A DNA stretch of 64,000 nt from Cognatundibacterium crateris (GTDB taxonomy: Bacteria; Pseudomonadota; Gammaproteobacteria; Burkholderiales; Burkholderiaceae_D): positions 434,001-498,000 of the forward strand of contig NZ_JAABOS010000003.1 in assembly GCF_010078235.1 (NCBI RefSeq). Direction: 5' to 3'. How positions within the stretch are numbered: position 1 is the stretch's first letter; each line of letters opens with the position of its first letter. A program made the translations under genes and the position numbers. Positions 48,402 through 57,112 of this stretch are shown here, one piece after another. Below the pieces are notes generated by a model. It was not told where the DNA came from. It worked only from the letters and a program-made list of their open reading frames with translations, and ran no database searches.

Positions 48402-48473
48402 GCAGCTATGTAATGAAGACAGTTTGCGATGTTCTGGTGAATTTATCCGGGTTCGATTCCCGGCGTCGCTGCA
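48402..48473 (+). ncRNA. tRNA-like element A (degenerate)
   Basis: A 72-nt unit with acceptor-like ends GCAGCTA and TCGCTGC (6 of 7 pairs) and a canonical T arm, CCGGG-TTCGATT-CCCGG (48448-48464 area). D and anticodon arms are not canonical. Its last base is the first base of the second tRNA-like unit, so the two are directly abutted. No CCA is encoded. It is more likely an RNA-repair-associated tRNA mimic or relic than a translating tRNA. Confidence 0.5.
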
Positions 48474-48545
48474 AATGGACTGCTCATTTGGTAGAGCCAC
48501 TGACTAATACTCAGTTCTTAGTGGGTTCGATTCCCACTCCACTTA
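48473..48545 (+). tRNA. tRNA-like element B, complete cloverleaf, anticodon AAT
   Basis: A 73-nt cloverleaf with standard spacing: acceptor AAATGGA/TCCACTT (6 of 7 pairs, one A-C mismatch), D arm GCTC-ATTTGGTA-GAGC with the GG pair, and anticodon stem ACTGA/TCAGT. The loop is CTAATAC (T33, anticodon AAT, A37). A 5-nt variable loop, T arm GTGGG-TTCGATT-CCCAC and discriminator A follow. Anticodon AAT would read ATT (Ile), but bacteria normally use GAT, and A1-U72 plus the mismatch argue against a normal isoleucine tRNA. No CCA follows (CCT instead). It lies inside the leader of the rtc operon, so it is probably a tRNA mimic. Confidence 0.6.
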
Positions 48546-48815
48546 CCTTAACCGGGTATGCATGTAGCACAAGTAGTAAAGGGTGGGAGGCGCGTAAGCT
48601 GAACAGGTATAACGCTTCCTCATTGTAGTTGACCGGAATTTGTCATCACCGATCTGACCAGGGATGCTTCAGTCTTGTTTGTGTGTCGCATTGAAAGCAA
48701 GCGTCAACAGTCAGGCACGATACCTTCCTGCTCGATTGTGCTGAGACACATTGTCGTCCTCTGCAAACCACCCTTCCCCCTTGGTTCAATAACAGAAGAG
48801 AAAAAAGAGAGAATC

Positions 48816-49946
48816 ATGAAAATTAAAGTACAAAAAAATGAACGCGCTATTTTGTTGAAAGATAAGGAATTCGAGGAAATTCTGGGCCCGGGCGAACATG
48901 TGCGCCGTAGTTTGTTTGCGACTTATACCTGTCAGGTTTTCGATATGGGCAAGGTAGAATTCGACGGCCCGTTTGCCGAGTATTTACGCTTGCACGAAGC
49001 TGCTGTGACAGATGAGAATTTTTACGTCGCCGATGTCGGTGATGAAGAAGTGGTTTTGCGTTACGAAAACGCGAGTCTGGTTGAAATTTTAGCGCCGGGT
49101 AGCCGTAAATTATTCTGGAAATGGGGTGCAGCGCAAAGCTTTGAGCGTGTGAGCATACGTGAGCATTATCAGGTTCCGGAAAAATTGTTAACTTACCTGG
49201 CACAGCCTGCGCTGCGCGGAAAAGCGGTGGCTGGCCTACAGAATATCTTACCGGCTCAAGTACCGGAATCCTTTGTTGGTTTGTTGCGTGTCGATGGTAA
49301 GTTAGTGGCGCAGCTCACACCTGGTAAATCCGCTTACTGGCGTTTTAATCGCGATATACAGCTGGAACTGGTCGATACCCGCTTGCAGGTGCTGGAAGTC
49401 TCAGGTCAGGAAATTTTGACCCGCGATAAAGTGAATTTGCGTATTAACCTGAATGCGCACTGGCAGTACGATGATGTCAGCCTGGCTTACGCGCGCCTGG
49501 CAAAACCTGCTGAGCATATCTATCGCGAATTGCAGTTTGCGCTGCGCGCGGCAGTTGGAACCCGCAGCCTGGATGAGTTGTTGGAAGATAAGCAGGTCAT
49601 CGATCGCGTGGTTGATCAGCATGTGCAGGAAAAGCTGGCTGGCTTTGGCTTGCGTGTCGCTGGCATCGGTGTGAAAGATATCGTGTTGCCAGGTGAGATG
49701 AAGGTATTGCTGGCACAGGTAGTCGAAGCTGAAAAAGCCGCTCAGGCCAATGTGATACGCCGGCGCGAAGAAACTAATGCGACCCGCTCTATGTTGAATA
49801 CCGCACGTGTGATGGAAAGTAATCCGATTGCGCTGCGCTTGAAAGAATTGGAGACTTTGGAAAAAGTCGCAGAACGTATCGATAAGATCTCCGTCTTTGG
49901 TGGCTTGGATCAGGTCTTAAACGGACTCATCAAGATCAAAGCCTGA
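48816..49946 (+). CDS. Slipin / SPFH (band 7) family protein of the rtc operon
   Basis: A 376-residue SPFH-domain protein. The N-terminal part is beta-rich (AILLKDKEFEEILGPGEHV). The SPFH domain runs over about residues 165-310 (QEILTRDKVNLRINLNAHWQ, HIYRELQFALRAAVGTRSLDELL, FGLRVAGIGVKDIVLPGEMK). A helical tail has EAEKAAQANVIRRREETNATRS. There is no obvious membrane helix. SPFH proteins are known companions of RtcB in bacterial RNA-repair operons, in place of the Ro protein Rsr, but their job is not established. ATG 48816 follows AAGAGAGAATC. The rtcB start is 22 bp after its stop. Confidence 0.88.
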   Translation: MKIKVQKNERAILLKDKEFEEILGPGEHVRRSLFATYTCQVFDMGKVEFDGPFAEYLRLHEAAVTDENFYVADVGDEEVVLRYENASLVEILAPGSRKLFWKWGAAQSFERVSIREHYQVPEKLLTYLAQPALRGKAVAGLQNILPAQVPESFVGLLRVDGKLVAQLTPGKSAYWRFNRDIQLELVDTRLQVLEVSGQEILTRDKVNLRINLNAHWQYDDVSLAYARLAKPAEHIYRELQFALRAAVGTRSLDELLEDKQVIDRVVDQHVQEKLAGFGLRVAGIGVKDIVLPGEMKVLLAQVVEAEKAAQANVIRRREETNATRSMLNTARVMESNPIALRLKELETLEKVAERIDKISVFGGLDQVLNGLIKIKA

Positions 49947-49968
49947 GCGATGCCTAAAGGAGGGGACG

Positions 49969-51240
49969 ATGCCCCGCCTTCCAAAAAATAAGAACAGAAA
50001 GAAAAAGAAAATGACGAATAAAAATTACCAGTTACTGGAAATAGACAATGCTGCGCCGATCAAAATGTGGACCGAAGGGGTACCGGTCGAGGCCGATGCG
50101 AGAGCGCAATTGATCAACACTGCGCGTATGCCTTTCATCTATAAGCATCTGGCTGTGATGCCCGATGTGCACCTCGGAAAAGGCTCGACCATAGGCAGCG
50201 TGATACCTACTCATAAAGCGATTATTCCTGCTGCCGTCGGGGTTGATATCGGTTGCGGCATGATCGCTTGCAAAACCACATTGAGCGCCAAAGATTTGCC
50301 CGACAATCTGGCACCTTTGCGTGCTGCGATAGAACAGGCTGTGCCACACGGTCGCACCTCTACCCGTAGTGGTCGGGATAAGGGGGCCTGGGGTGACCGT
50401 CCGCCTGCATTGGTGGATGAGGCCTGGAAGTCATTGCAAGGCGTGTTTAATGAAATCACCGCTGACTACCCGCAGTTAATAAAGACCAATCAGCATAAGC
50501 ATTTGGGTACGCTGGGAACCGGCAATCATTTCATAGAAATTTGTCTCGATGAACAGGATACGGTCTGGATCATGCTGCACTCGGGTTCGCGTGGTGTCGG
50601 GAATGCGATTGGTACGCTGTTCATCGAGTTAGCGAAAAAAGATATGCATCAGCATTTGTGCAATATCCCGGATCAGGATCTGGCGTATTTCGAAGAAGGT
50701 AGCAAATACTTTGGAGATTATGTGAAAGCCGTAGGATGGGGCCAGAAATTCGCCAAGACCAATCGCGAAATCATGATGCAGCATGTGATAGATGCGATGC
50801 GTAAAATCATTTCCAAGCCATTTCAAACTCATCTGGAAGCCGTAAATTGTCATCATAATTATGTGCAGAAAGAGCAGCATTTTGGCGAGGAGGTGTATAT
50901 CACCCGTAAAGGTGCGGTATCCGCGAAAAAGGGTGAGTTGGGCATTATTCCGGGATCGATGGGCGCCAGAAGTTTTATCGTGCGTGGTTTGGGAAATGAA
51001 GACAGCTTCAGCTCTTGCAGTCATGGTGCGGGACGCACCATGAGCCGGACCAAGGCTAAAAAGCTGTTTTCTCTTGAGGATCAGATACTTGCGACGCAGG
51101 GCGTGGAATGTCGTAAGGATGCGGACGTGATTGATGAAATCCCGATGGCCTACAAGGACATCGATGCGGTCATGCATGCGCAAAAAGATCTGGTTGAAAT
51201 TGTGTATACCTTAAAGCAGGTGGTGTGTGTTAAAGGCTGA
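49969..51240 (+). CDS. rtcB: RNA-splicing ligase RtcB
   Basis: GTP- and Mn-dependent ligase that joins RNA 2',3'-cyclic phosphate or 3'-phosphate ends to 5'-OH ends. Metal and active-site motifs are intact: PDVHLGKGSTIGSV, VDIGCGMIA, GNHFIEI, HSGSRGVGN, NCHHNYVQKE, and SCSHGAGRTMSRTKA with the guanylylated histidine. It ends VVCVKG as in E. coli. The listed start has a near-perfect AAAGGAGG seven bases upstream and gives 423 residues, with a basic extension PRLPKNKNRKKKK. The conserved start MTNKNYQLLE at 50011 has a weaker purine-rich site and is the alternative. It overlaps rtcA by 14 bp. Confidence 0.95.
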   Translation: MPRLPKNKNRKKKKMTNKNYQLLEIDNAAPIKMWTEGVPVEADARAQLINTARMPFIYKHLAVMPDVHLGKGSTIGSVIPTHKAIIPAAVGVDIGCGMIACKTTLSAKDLPDNLAPLRAAIEQAVPHGRTSTRSGRDKGAWGDRPPALVDEAWKSLQGVFNEITADYPQLIKTNQHKHLGTLGTGNHFIEICLDEQDTVWIMLHSGSRGVGNAIGTLFIELAKKDMHQHLCNIPDQDLAYFEEGSKYFGDYVKAVGWGQKFAKTNREIMMQHVIDAMRKIISKPFQTHLEAVNCHHNYVQKEQHFGEEVYITRKGAVSAKKGELGIIPGSMGARSFIVRGLGNEDSFSSCSHGAGRTMSRTKAKKLFSLEDQILATQGVECRKDADVIDEIPMAYKDIDAVMHAQKDLVEIVYTLKQVVCVKG

Positions 51241-52285
51241 AAATTCTAAGAATAAAGCGGCGTCTGTGTTAGACATAGATGCTTCACAAGGAGAAGGGGG
51301 CGGGCAGATATTACGCACCGCGCTCTCCTTGTCTATCCTGACCCAAACGCCGGTTCGGCTAACTAAAATCCGGGCGAAACGCAGTAAGCCGGGTTTAATG
51401 CGCCAGCATTTGAGCTGTGTGCGTGCGGCTACTGAAATTTCAGCTGCCATCGTTACCGGCGATGAAATCGGCAGTGATAGCCTGAGCTTTGCACCAGGGC
51501 CGGTGCGCGCGGGTGAGTATGCTTACGCGATTGGCACCGCCGGTAGCTGTGCCCTGGTATTGCAAACGGTGTTGTGGCCGCTGTTGTTTGCCGATGCGGA
51601 GAGTCAGGTGAGGATAGAGGGCGGCACCCATGTGGATATGGCGCCATCCTTTGAATTTTTGAAATACAGCTTTTTCCCTGCACTCGCGAAAATGGGTGTG
51701 GATACCGGGCTCAGTCTGGGTAAGCATGGATTCTATCCGGGTGGCGGAGGAAAACTGCAGGCGCAAATCCGACCGTGGCGGCAGCGCAATGCACTCGATT
51801 TGCAAACGCGCGGAGAATTTGTCGGACAACAGGCACTGTGTCTGACCGCCAATCTGGATCCTGCTGTCACTGCGAAACAACTCAGCGAAGTTGAACGTCA
51901 TTTGCAGTGGCCGCAAGAAAGTTTACAGCATCAGGGCTTACGTAATTCACATGGCATCGGTAATGCTTTGATGCTGAGCGTGCAGAGTAGTGCGCATACC
52001 GAGGTCGTGACCGCATATGGGCTAAAAACCAGATCGAGTGAATATGTGGCACAGCTCGCCTGCGATGAGATCAGGCGTTATCTGGCGAGCGATGCCGTCG
52101 TTGGTGAACATTTGGCGGATCAGTTATTGCTGCCGCTGGCCTTGGTGGGCGGCACATTCACCACTAACCTCATCAGCGAACACTTTACAACTAACGCCGC
52201 ATTGATAGAAAAATTTTTGCCCGTGAAATTCTGTATTGAGCAAAGAGATGCCCACTGTTTTACGGTAAGCTGCATATTGCCGTAA
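51227..52285 (+). CDS. rtcA: RNA 3'-terminal phosphate cyclase RtcA
   Basis: ATP-dependent enzyme that converts RNA 3'-phosphates into 2',3'-cyclic phosphates, the substrate used by RtcB. The 352-residue protein has the family signature DASQGEGGGQILRTALSLSI near the N-terminus. It also has RSKPGLMRQHLSC, the GTAGSCALVLQT glycine loop, HGFYPGGGG, and the catalytic-histidine segment VVGEHLADQLLLPLALVGG. The start is GTG 51227, inside the end of rtcB, with AGGTGG upstream. Translational coupling is likely. Confidence 0.94.
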   Translation: MLKAENSKNKAASVLDIDASQGEGGGQILRTALSLSILTQTPVRLTKIRAKRSKPGLMRQHLSCVRAATEISAAIVTGDEIGSDSLSFAPGPVRAGEYAYAIGTAGSCALVLQTVLWPLLFADAESQVRIEGGTHVDMAPSFEFLKYSFFPALAKMGVDTGLSLGKHGFYPGGGGKLQAQIRPWRQRNALDLQTRGEFVGQQALCLTANLDPAVTAKQLSEVERHLQWPQESLQHQGLRNSHGIGNALMLSVQSSAHTEVVTAYGLKTRSSEYVAQLACDEIRRYLASDAVVGEHLADQLLLPLALVGGTFTTNLISEHFTTNAALIEKFLPVKFCIEQRDAHCFTVSCILP

Positions 52286-52337
52286 GCATCGCCAGCCTGG
52301 CATCAGCCACAGGCGGTCAAATTAATGAGAAAGAAGA

Positions 52338-53138
52338 ATGGATATGAACAGGATACCTGAGACAGTGCGCGAAGAGATAGTGCGCCGTATCCGTCGGGCA
52401 GAGGATGAACACGGTGTACGCGTATTGCTTGCCGTTGAATCGGGGAGCCGCGCCTGGGGCTTCGAGTCGCCCAACAGCGACTTCGATGCACGCTTTATCT
52501 ACGTCAATGCGCGCGACTGGTATTTGTCAGTGGGTCTGGAAGAACAACGCGATGTGATTGAATATCCTATCGTTGATGAGATCGATCTGAACGGCTGGGA
52601 TGTACGCAAAGCCTTACGGCTGTTTCGGAAATCAAATCCCGCATTCGTTGAATGGATACAGTCGCCTGTCATCTACGCAGAAAATACGTGCTTTGCGCAA
52701 GACGTGCGTCAGCTGCTGCCGGAAATCTATTCGTGCCAGAATGGGATATACCATTACAGAAGCATGGCGAAAACAAATTACCGGACGTACCTAAAGGCGG
52801 ATCTGGTGCCGCTGAAAAAATATTTCTACGTTTTACGCCCTTTGCTGACCGTGCGCTGGCTGGAACGTTACGGCAGCGCCGCACCGATAGAGTTTAGCAA
52901 ATTGCTGCATTTGATCGAGGATGAGCCAGGCTTAGTCGCCGACATTCATGCGCTGCTTGAACAAAAGCGTGCAGCGCCGGAATTAGGCCTGTCGTCACCG
53001 GTGTTGAGTATTAACGCATTTGTTGAACGCGAGTTAGAGCGGCTGGAAGCGAGTGTGCCCGCTACAGCGCAACGTGAACATATCACGAGCAAACTGAATG
53101 CCGTTTTTCATCGCAGCTTGCAGCAGGCCTGGGCTTGA
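52338..53138 (+). CDS. RlaP-type nucleotidyltransferase of the RNA-repair operon
   Basis: DNA polymerase beta-superfamily nucleotidyltransferase of 266 residues. The nucleotidyltransferase motif VESGSRAWGFESPNSDFDAR (GS...DxD) sits at residues about 36-55, and YPIVDEIDLNGWDVRKALRL supplies the third acidic residue region. The C-terminal half is helical. It matches the RlaP family (YcgL-like), proposed by comparative genomics to work with RNA ligases, perhaps adding nucleotides to RNA ends. ATG 52338 follows AGAAAGAAGA, 52 bp after rtcA. It is the last gene before a terminator at 53210. Confidence 0.85.
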   Translation: MDMNRIPETVREEIVRRIRRAEDEHGVRVLLAVESGSRAWGFESPNSDFDARFIYVNARDWYLSVGLEEQRDVIEYPIVDEIDLNGWDVRKALRLFRKSNPAFVEWIQSPVIYAENTCFAQDVRQLLPEIYSCQNGIYHYRSMAKTNYRTYLKADLVPLKKYFYVLRPLLTVRWLERYGSAAPIEFSKLLHLIEDEPGLVADIHALLEQKRAAPELGLSSPVLSINAFVERELERLEASVPATAQREHITSKLNAVFHRSLQQAWA

Positions 53139-53209
53139 TGGAGTAAATTAAGGTGGTGATTACACCTTGCTGTCTATCTTCTGCTTTTTTCGCTGCGTGT
53201 GGATTTGAT

Positions 53210-53243
53210 CCTGGATGGCACAGAAGGCCAGGCATTTTTTTTT
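53210..53243 (+). terminator. Terminator after the rtc operon
   Basis: CCTGG (53210-53214) and CCAGG (53228-53232) form a short stem; an alternative TGGC/GCCA stem overlaps it. Nine T residues follow (53235-53243). It is 72 bp after the last rtc-operon stop. Confidence 0.55.
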
Positions 53244-53423
53244 GATTATGTCAGGCAGTTTTTTGTTTGCGCGACTGTACTTTGATTCCTTGTCGTTTGT
53301 GCTGGCTGCAAGCTGAGTAGATAATTTGAGTGTATAAAAATTAGTGGCAGGCGACACGCTTGTTTGGGTTTTTGTTTTGACGCATCGCACTTCGGCATGA
53401 TGCGATAAACCAGGGAAAAAATC

Positions 53424-54821
53424 ATGCAATTAAGCAGAATTGAAACCGACTCCATGGGCAGTATCGCTGTCCCTGCCGACTGTTACTGGGGCGCGCAGAC
53501 TGAGCGCTCTGTCCATCATTTTCCTATTGGCGTTGCGCGTTTTCGCTGGCAGCGTCCGGTCATCCGTGCACTCGGCATACTTAAGCGCGCAGCCGCGGAA
53601 GCGAATGTGGAACTGGGTGAATTAGATCCACAACTGGGTGCATGGATCATACAAGCCGCTGATGAAGTCATCGCCGGAACGCTGGACCGGCACTTTCCTT
53701 TAGTGGTGTTCCAGACCGGTTCGGGCACACAATCGAATATGAATGCGAATGAGGTGATCTCCAATCGCGCCATCGAATTAGCGGGCGGTGTGATGGGCAG
53801 TAAGCTGCCGGTGCATCCGAATGATCATGTCAATCGTGGACAATCTTCTAACGACACTTTTCCGACTGCCATGCATATCGCCGTGGTGTCTGAATTGTTT
53901 GTGCATCTGTTCCCCGCCGTGACGCAATTGCGAAATACGCTGGCGCAAAAAGCGCAGGATTACCATGATGTGGTGAAGACCGGACGCACCCATTTACAGG
54001 ATGCGACGCCGATCACTTTAGGGCAGGAAATTGGTGCCTGGGTAGCACAAATCGATTTTGGTCTGGCAGCGGTGCATGCTGCTTTGCCCGGCTTATACGA
54101 TCTGGCAATCGGTGGTACGGCTGTCGGCACCGGCTTAAATGCGCATCCACAATTTGGTGATCTGGCTGCGAGCCGGATTGCGCAATTGACGGGGCAGCCA
54201 TTTCGCTCTGCATCCAATAAGTTCTTTGCCTTGTCTGCGCATGACGCTATGGTGCAGGTATCGGCAGCACTCAGAACGCTGGCTGGTGGCCTGATGAAAA
54301 TGGCGAATGATGTACGCTGGCTGGCGAGCGGGCCGCGCTGTGGTATTGGTGAGTTGCGCATACCGGAAACGGAACCTGGCTCTTCTATCATGCCGGGTAA
54401 AGTCAATCCTACACAGTGCGAAGCATTGACCATGGTTTGTGTACAGGTGTTTGGTAATGATGCTGCTGTCGCGTTTGCGGGTACGCAAGGGAATTTTCAG
54501 CTCAATGTGTATAAGCCGGTGATGCTGCACAATGTGATGGAAAGTATCGCCTTACTGGCAGATTCCTGCACTGCATTTGATCAGTTCTGTGCCAGCGGGA
54601 TAGCGCCCGATCTGGATCGTATTCAAAGTAATCTGGAACGCAATCTGATGTTAGTGACGGCTTTGAATCGTCATATCGGTTATGACAAGGCCGCTGCCAT
54701 CGCTAAAAAAGCGCAGCATGAAGGCAGCAGCCTGCGCGAGGCGGCACTGGCGCTTGGGTATGTCAGCCCTGCGCAATTTGATGCATGGGTACAAGCGCTG
54801 GAAATGACCAGCAATCAGTGA
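53424..54821 (+). CDS. fumC: Fumarate hydratase class II
   Basis: Interconverts fumarate and malate in the TCA cycle; oxygen-stable and iron-free. The 465-residue protein has the superfamily signature [11 protein letters not shown] near residue 318. Other active-site regions are [31 protein letters not shown] and [18 protein letters not shown]. Length and motifs match FumC rather than aspartase or argininosuccinate lyase. ATG 53424 has a CAGGGA site. It is a single gene, convergent with pqiC 25 bp away. Confidence 0.96.
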   Translation: MQLSRIETDSMGSIAVPADCYWGAQTERSVHHFPIGVARFRWQRPVIRALGILKRAAAEANVELGELDPQLGAWIIQAADEVIAGTLDRHFPLVVFQTGSGTQSNMNANEVISNRAIELAGGVMGSKLPVHPNDHVNRGQSSNDTFPTAMHIAVVSELFVHLFPAVTQLRNTLAQKAQDYHDVVKTGRTHLQDATPITLGQEIGAWVAQIDFGLAAVHAALPGLYDLAIGGTAVGTGLNAHPQFGDLAASRIAQLTGQPFRSASNKFFALSAHDAMVQVSAALRTLAGGLMKMANDVRWLASGPRCGIGELRIPETEPGSSIMPGKVNPTQCEALTMVCVQVFGNDAAVAFAGTQGNFQLNVYKPVMLHNVMESIALLADSCTAFDQFCASGIAPDLDRIQSNLERNLMLVTALNRHIGYDKAAAIAKKAQHEGSSLREAALALGYVSPAQFDAWVQALEMTSNQ

Positions 54822-54846
54822 ATGCTTGCGCAGCCTTGCTTGTTCA

Positions 54847-55455
54847 TTAGCTGGCTTGCAGAGCCTTGATGTCAAGCGCAATCGCAGTGCTAAGCTGGCG
54901 TATCGCATCGGATACGCTGGCGGCCAACGCGGCGTATTGAGGCGATGCCACCGGCACAGTAATCAGCTGATGCTGGCGCCTGAGCGCTTTTCTGTCCTTA
55001 TCCAGTATGACCCAGCTGATATCGAGTTCAGCTGATTTTCCCGGGCTGAGCAGCAAACGCTGTACCTCTATTCTTAGCCGCAAACGCGGCAAACTGGCTT
55101 GCTCGGCAGGTTCAGTGGTGACCCAGGCTGAAGCTAAGCTGGCACGCAGATTTCCAGCCAGCGCAAGAGCTATCTGTTCCTCCAAGGGCGCCAGCCAGCG
55201 CTGATGTTCGAGCATGCTGAGCTCACCACCTTCATGTTGAATCACGAATTGTGGCCGGTTGATCGCATCCGGAATTTTGACACTTTCCAGCAGGATTTCA
55301 TAAGCCGGTGCCGTGGCCTGACCGGCCAGGCTGGTTTGTCGCTCATAGTCCAGACTGTAAAAACGTTCTGTGGCAGGGCTCGCGCAGCCGCTCAGCGTCG
55401 CTATGACTGGCAGGCTGAGCAGGCAGATACACAGCCAGCGCTTACTTGTTTTCAT
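54847..55455 (-). CDS. pqiC: PqiC family lipoprotein
   Basis: Outer-membrane lipoprotein of 202 residues with a lipobox (VIATLSGCAS, Cys near residue 23). It has the ABC-type auxiliary/DUF330 fold: RFYSLDYER, VKIPDAINRPQFVIQ and LAPLEEQIALALAGNL. PqiC partners PqiA and PqiB in lipid movement between inner and outer membranes. The ATG at 55455 lies within the last codons of pqiB (14-bp overlap), supporting coupling. Confidence 0.88.
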   Translation of the reverse strand: MKTSKRWLCICLLSLPVIATLSGCASPATERFYSLDYERQTSLAGQATAPAYEILLESVKIPDAINRPQFVIQHEGGELSMLEHQRWLAPLEEQIALALAGNLRASLASAWVTTEPAEQASLPRLRLRIEVQRLLLSPGKSAELDISWVILDKDRKALRRQHQLITVPVASPQYAALAASVSDAIRQLSTAIALDIKALQAS

Positions 55456-57112
55456 TTTTAGGTTTTTCCTTACCATAGATGAGTGCTTCGGGATGGCGCT
55501 CCAGCATATCAGCCAGATTTGCTAAGGCACGCGCTGACTTAGCCACTTGCTTTAATGATTCCCGCATATCTTGCTGTAAAGGCGCACCTTCGGCCAGCAC
55601 AGCATTGGCATGATTGAGCGTAGTACGGGCATCTTTCAACGTCGCGGTGAGTTCTGGTGTCACATCGCTGTCGATACGGCGTGTGAGTTTCTCCGTGTTT
55701 TCCAGTGTCTTATTCAGAGTCGCGATGGCTGTCAGTAAATCGGCAGACATTTTATCGAGAGGCAGCCGGTCGACTTTCTTGGCAATGCGGCCTACCGTAT
55801 CCTGAATTTCACCCAGCCCACCGCCTATCGTCGGCAGCACCGGGACTTCGCTATTCCAGTTTATTTTTGCAGCTGGCGCATCAGGGAAAAAATCCAGCGC
55901 GATATACAATTGGCCGGTCAGCAGATTACCGGTGCGCTGCTGGGCCCGTAAACCGGAGGCGGTCAGGCTGTTCAGCAAGGCCTTTTCTTTGGCTATTGTT
56001 TCGTCATCCGGTGCATTGGCACCTGAGCGCAAACGCGTGCGCAGGCGATCCGGATAAATGCTGACCTCGACCGGAAAGCGCGGGATCTTCCCATCACTAC
56101 CGAAATCAACACCGATTGATTTTACTTCCCCGATTACGATGCCACGCATGTCTACTGGCGCGCCTTTGCTAAGACCACGCAAAGACTCCTGGAAATACAT
56201 CACAAAGCTGCGTACCCGGGTATCGGGCGCGCGCAGGGCTTCTTCGCGGTTATCAAACAGGGAGTACACACTGCCTTCAAACGCGGGTTTTTCATCTGGA
56301 ATGGCATCATCCCGATTTTGAAATGCCAGGCCACCTTCGATCACCGAGGTCAGCGATTCGGTCGATAATTTGACGCCATTCGCATCCAGCGTCATCTCCA
56401 TGCCGCTGGCATGCCAGAAGCGTGTATCCGCATTCACATACTGGTCATAAGGCGCATTGATAAACACCCTGAGTGTGACCCCTTTGCCATCCGGGTCCAG
56501 ACTGAACTTCGTTACGTGACCTGCATTAATGTGGCGGAACAGGATAGGCGAGCCGTAGTTAATTGAACCTATTTGCTTACCGCGTAACACGAACTCTTTG
56601 CCGACTGAATCGCGTGTCACCAGCGGTGGACTTTCCAAACCATCGAAATCATCTTTCATATCAGGCGAGGTACCCGCATCAACGCTGATGTAAGCGCCTG
56701 ACAGCAGGGTACTCAGGCCTGATACTGAACCACCTGAAATGCGTGGGCGCACCACAAAAAACCGGGTGTCGCTGGATAATAAATCGGCAGCGCTCTTAAT
56801 CAGTTGTGCCGTGACGATGACCCTTTTCCTGTCTTGCGACAGGCTCAGTGCTTTGATTTGTCCAATATCCACATCCTTAAAGCGCAATTTGGTTTTGCCA
56901 ACTTCCAGGCCTTCCGCCGATTTGAAACTGATGGTGATGACTGGACCGCGGCTGGTGATATTGTGTATCAGCAGCCATATGCCTATCAGTGCAGCGATCA
57001 GTGGAATGATCCACACCACAGTAGGATATTTCCGCCGTGGCCGCACCACCAGCGCAGGAGCCTCAGTGACAGTGTTTGTTGCCTGCGTATCGACAGGTGT
57101 AGGTTCATTCAT
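55442..57112 (-). CDS. pqiB: PqiB, MCE-domain intermembrane transport protein
   Basis: A 556-residue protein with one N-terminal membrane helix (VWIIPLIAALIGIWLLI, about 33-50) and three MCE domains in the periplasm (starting near residues 57, 170 and 300; for example ISFKSAEGLEVGKTKLRFKD). A C-terminal helical tail has long coiled coil. In E. coli PqiB, stacked MCE rings make a tube spanning the periplasm. ATG 57112 overlaps the stop of the preceding pqiA gene; a TTG at 57124 is less likely. Confidence 0.93.
   Translation of the reverse strand: MNEPTPVDTQATNTVTEAPALVVRPRRKYPTVVWIIPLIAALIGIWLLIHNITSRGPVITISFKSAEGLEVGKTKLRFKDVDIGQIKALSLSQDRKRVIVTAQLIKSAADLLSSDTRFFVVRPRISGGSVSGLSTLLSGAYISVDAGTSPDMKDDFDGLESPPLVTRDSVGKEFVLRGKQIGSINYGSPILFRHINAGHVTKFSLDPDGKGVTLRVFINAPYDQYVNADTRFWHASGMEMTLDANGVKLSTESLTSVIEGGLAFQNRDDAIPDEKPAFEGSVYSLFDNREEALRAPDTRVRSFVMYFQESLRGLSKGAPVDMRGIVIGEVKSIGVDFGSDGKIPRFPVEVSIYPDRLRTRLRSGANAPDDETIAKEKALLNSLTASGLRAQQRTGNLLTGQLYIALDFFPDAPAAKINWNSEVPVLPTIGGGLGEIQDTVGRIAKKVDRLPLDKMSADLLTAIATLNKTLENTEKLTRRIDSDVTPELTATLKDARTTLNHANAVLAEGAPLQQDMRESLKQVAKSARALANLADMLERHPEALIYGKEKPKNENK

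Larger units (their letters stand above)
48298..48634 (+). ncRNA. Structured leader RNA with tRNA-like modules and Y-RNA-like closing helix
   Basis: No gene lies between the sigma-54 promoter and slipin (48816), but the RNA appears highly structured. From the predicted start, GGTC (48298-48301) can pair with GACC (48631-48634). After a small asymmetric loop (TT against TAGTT), CAGTGA (48304-48309) can pair with TCATTG (48620-48625). This resembles the Ro-binding stem of Y RNAs. Inside lie a hairpin at 48324-48346, a long hairpin at 48351-48395 (CTTCC/GGAAG, GCC/GGC, CACC/GGTG, ACGG/CCGT, TTTT loop), two tRNA-like units (48402-48473, 48473-48545) and a 7-bp helix (48586-48592 with 48613-48619). 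In Salmonella, rsr-yrlA-rtcBA encodes a tRNA-like Y RNA, a precedent. The pairing is by eye; processing is unknown. Confidence 0.55.
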
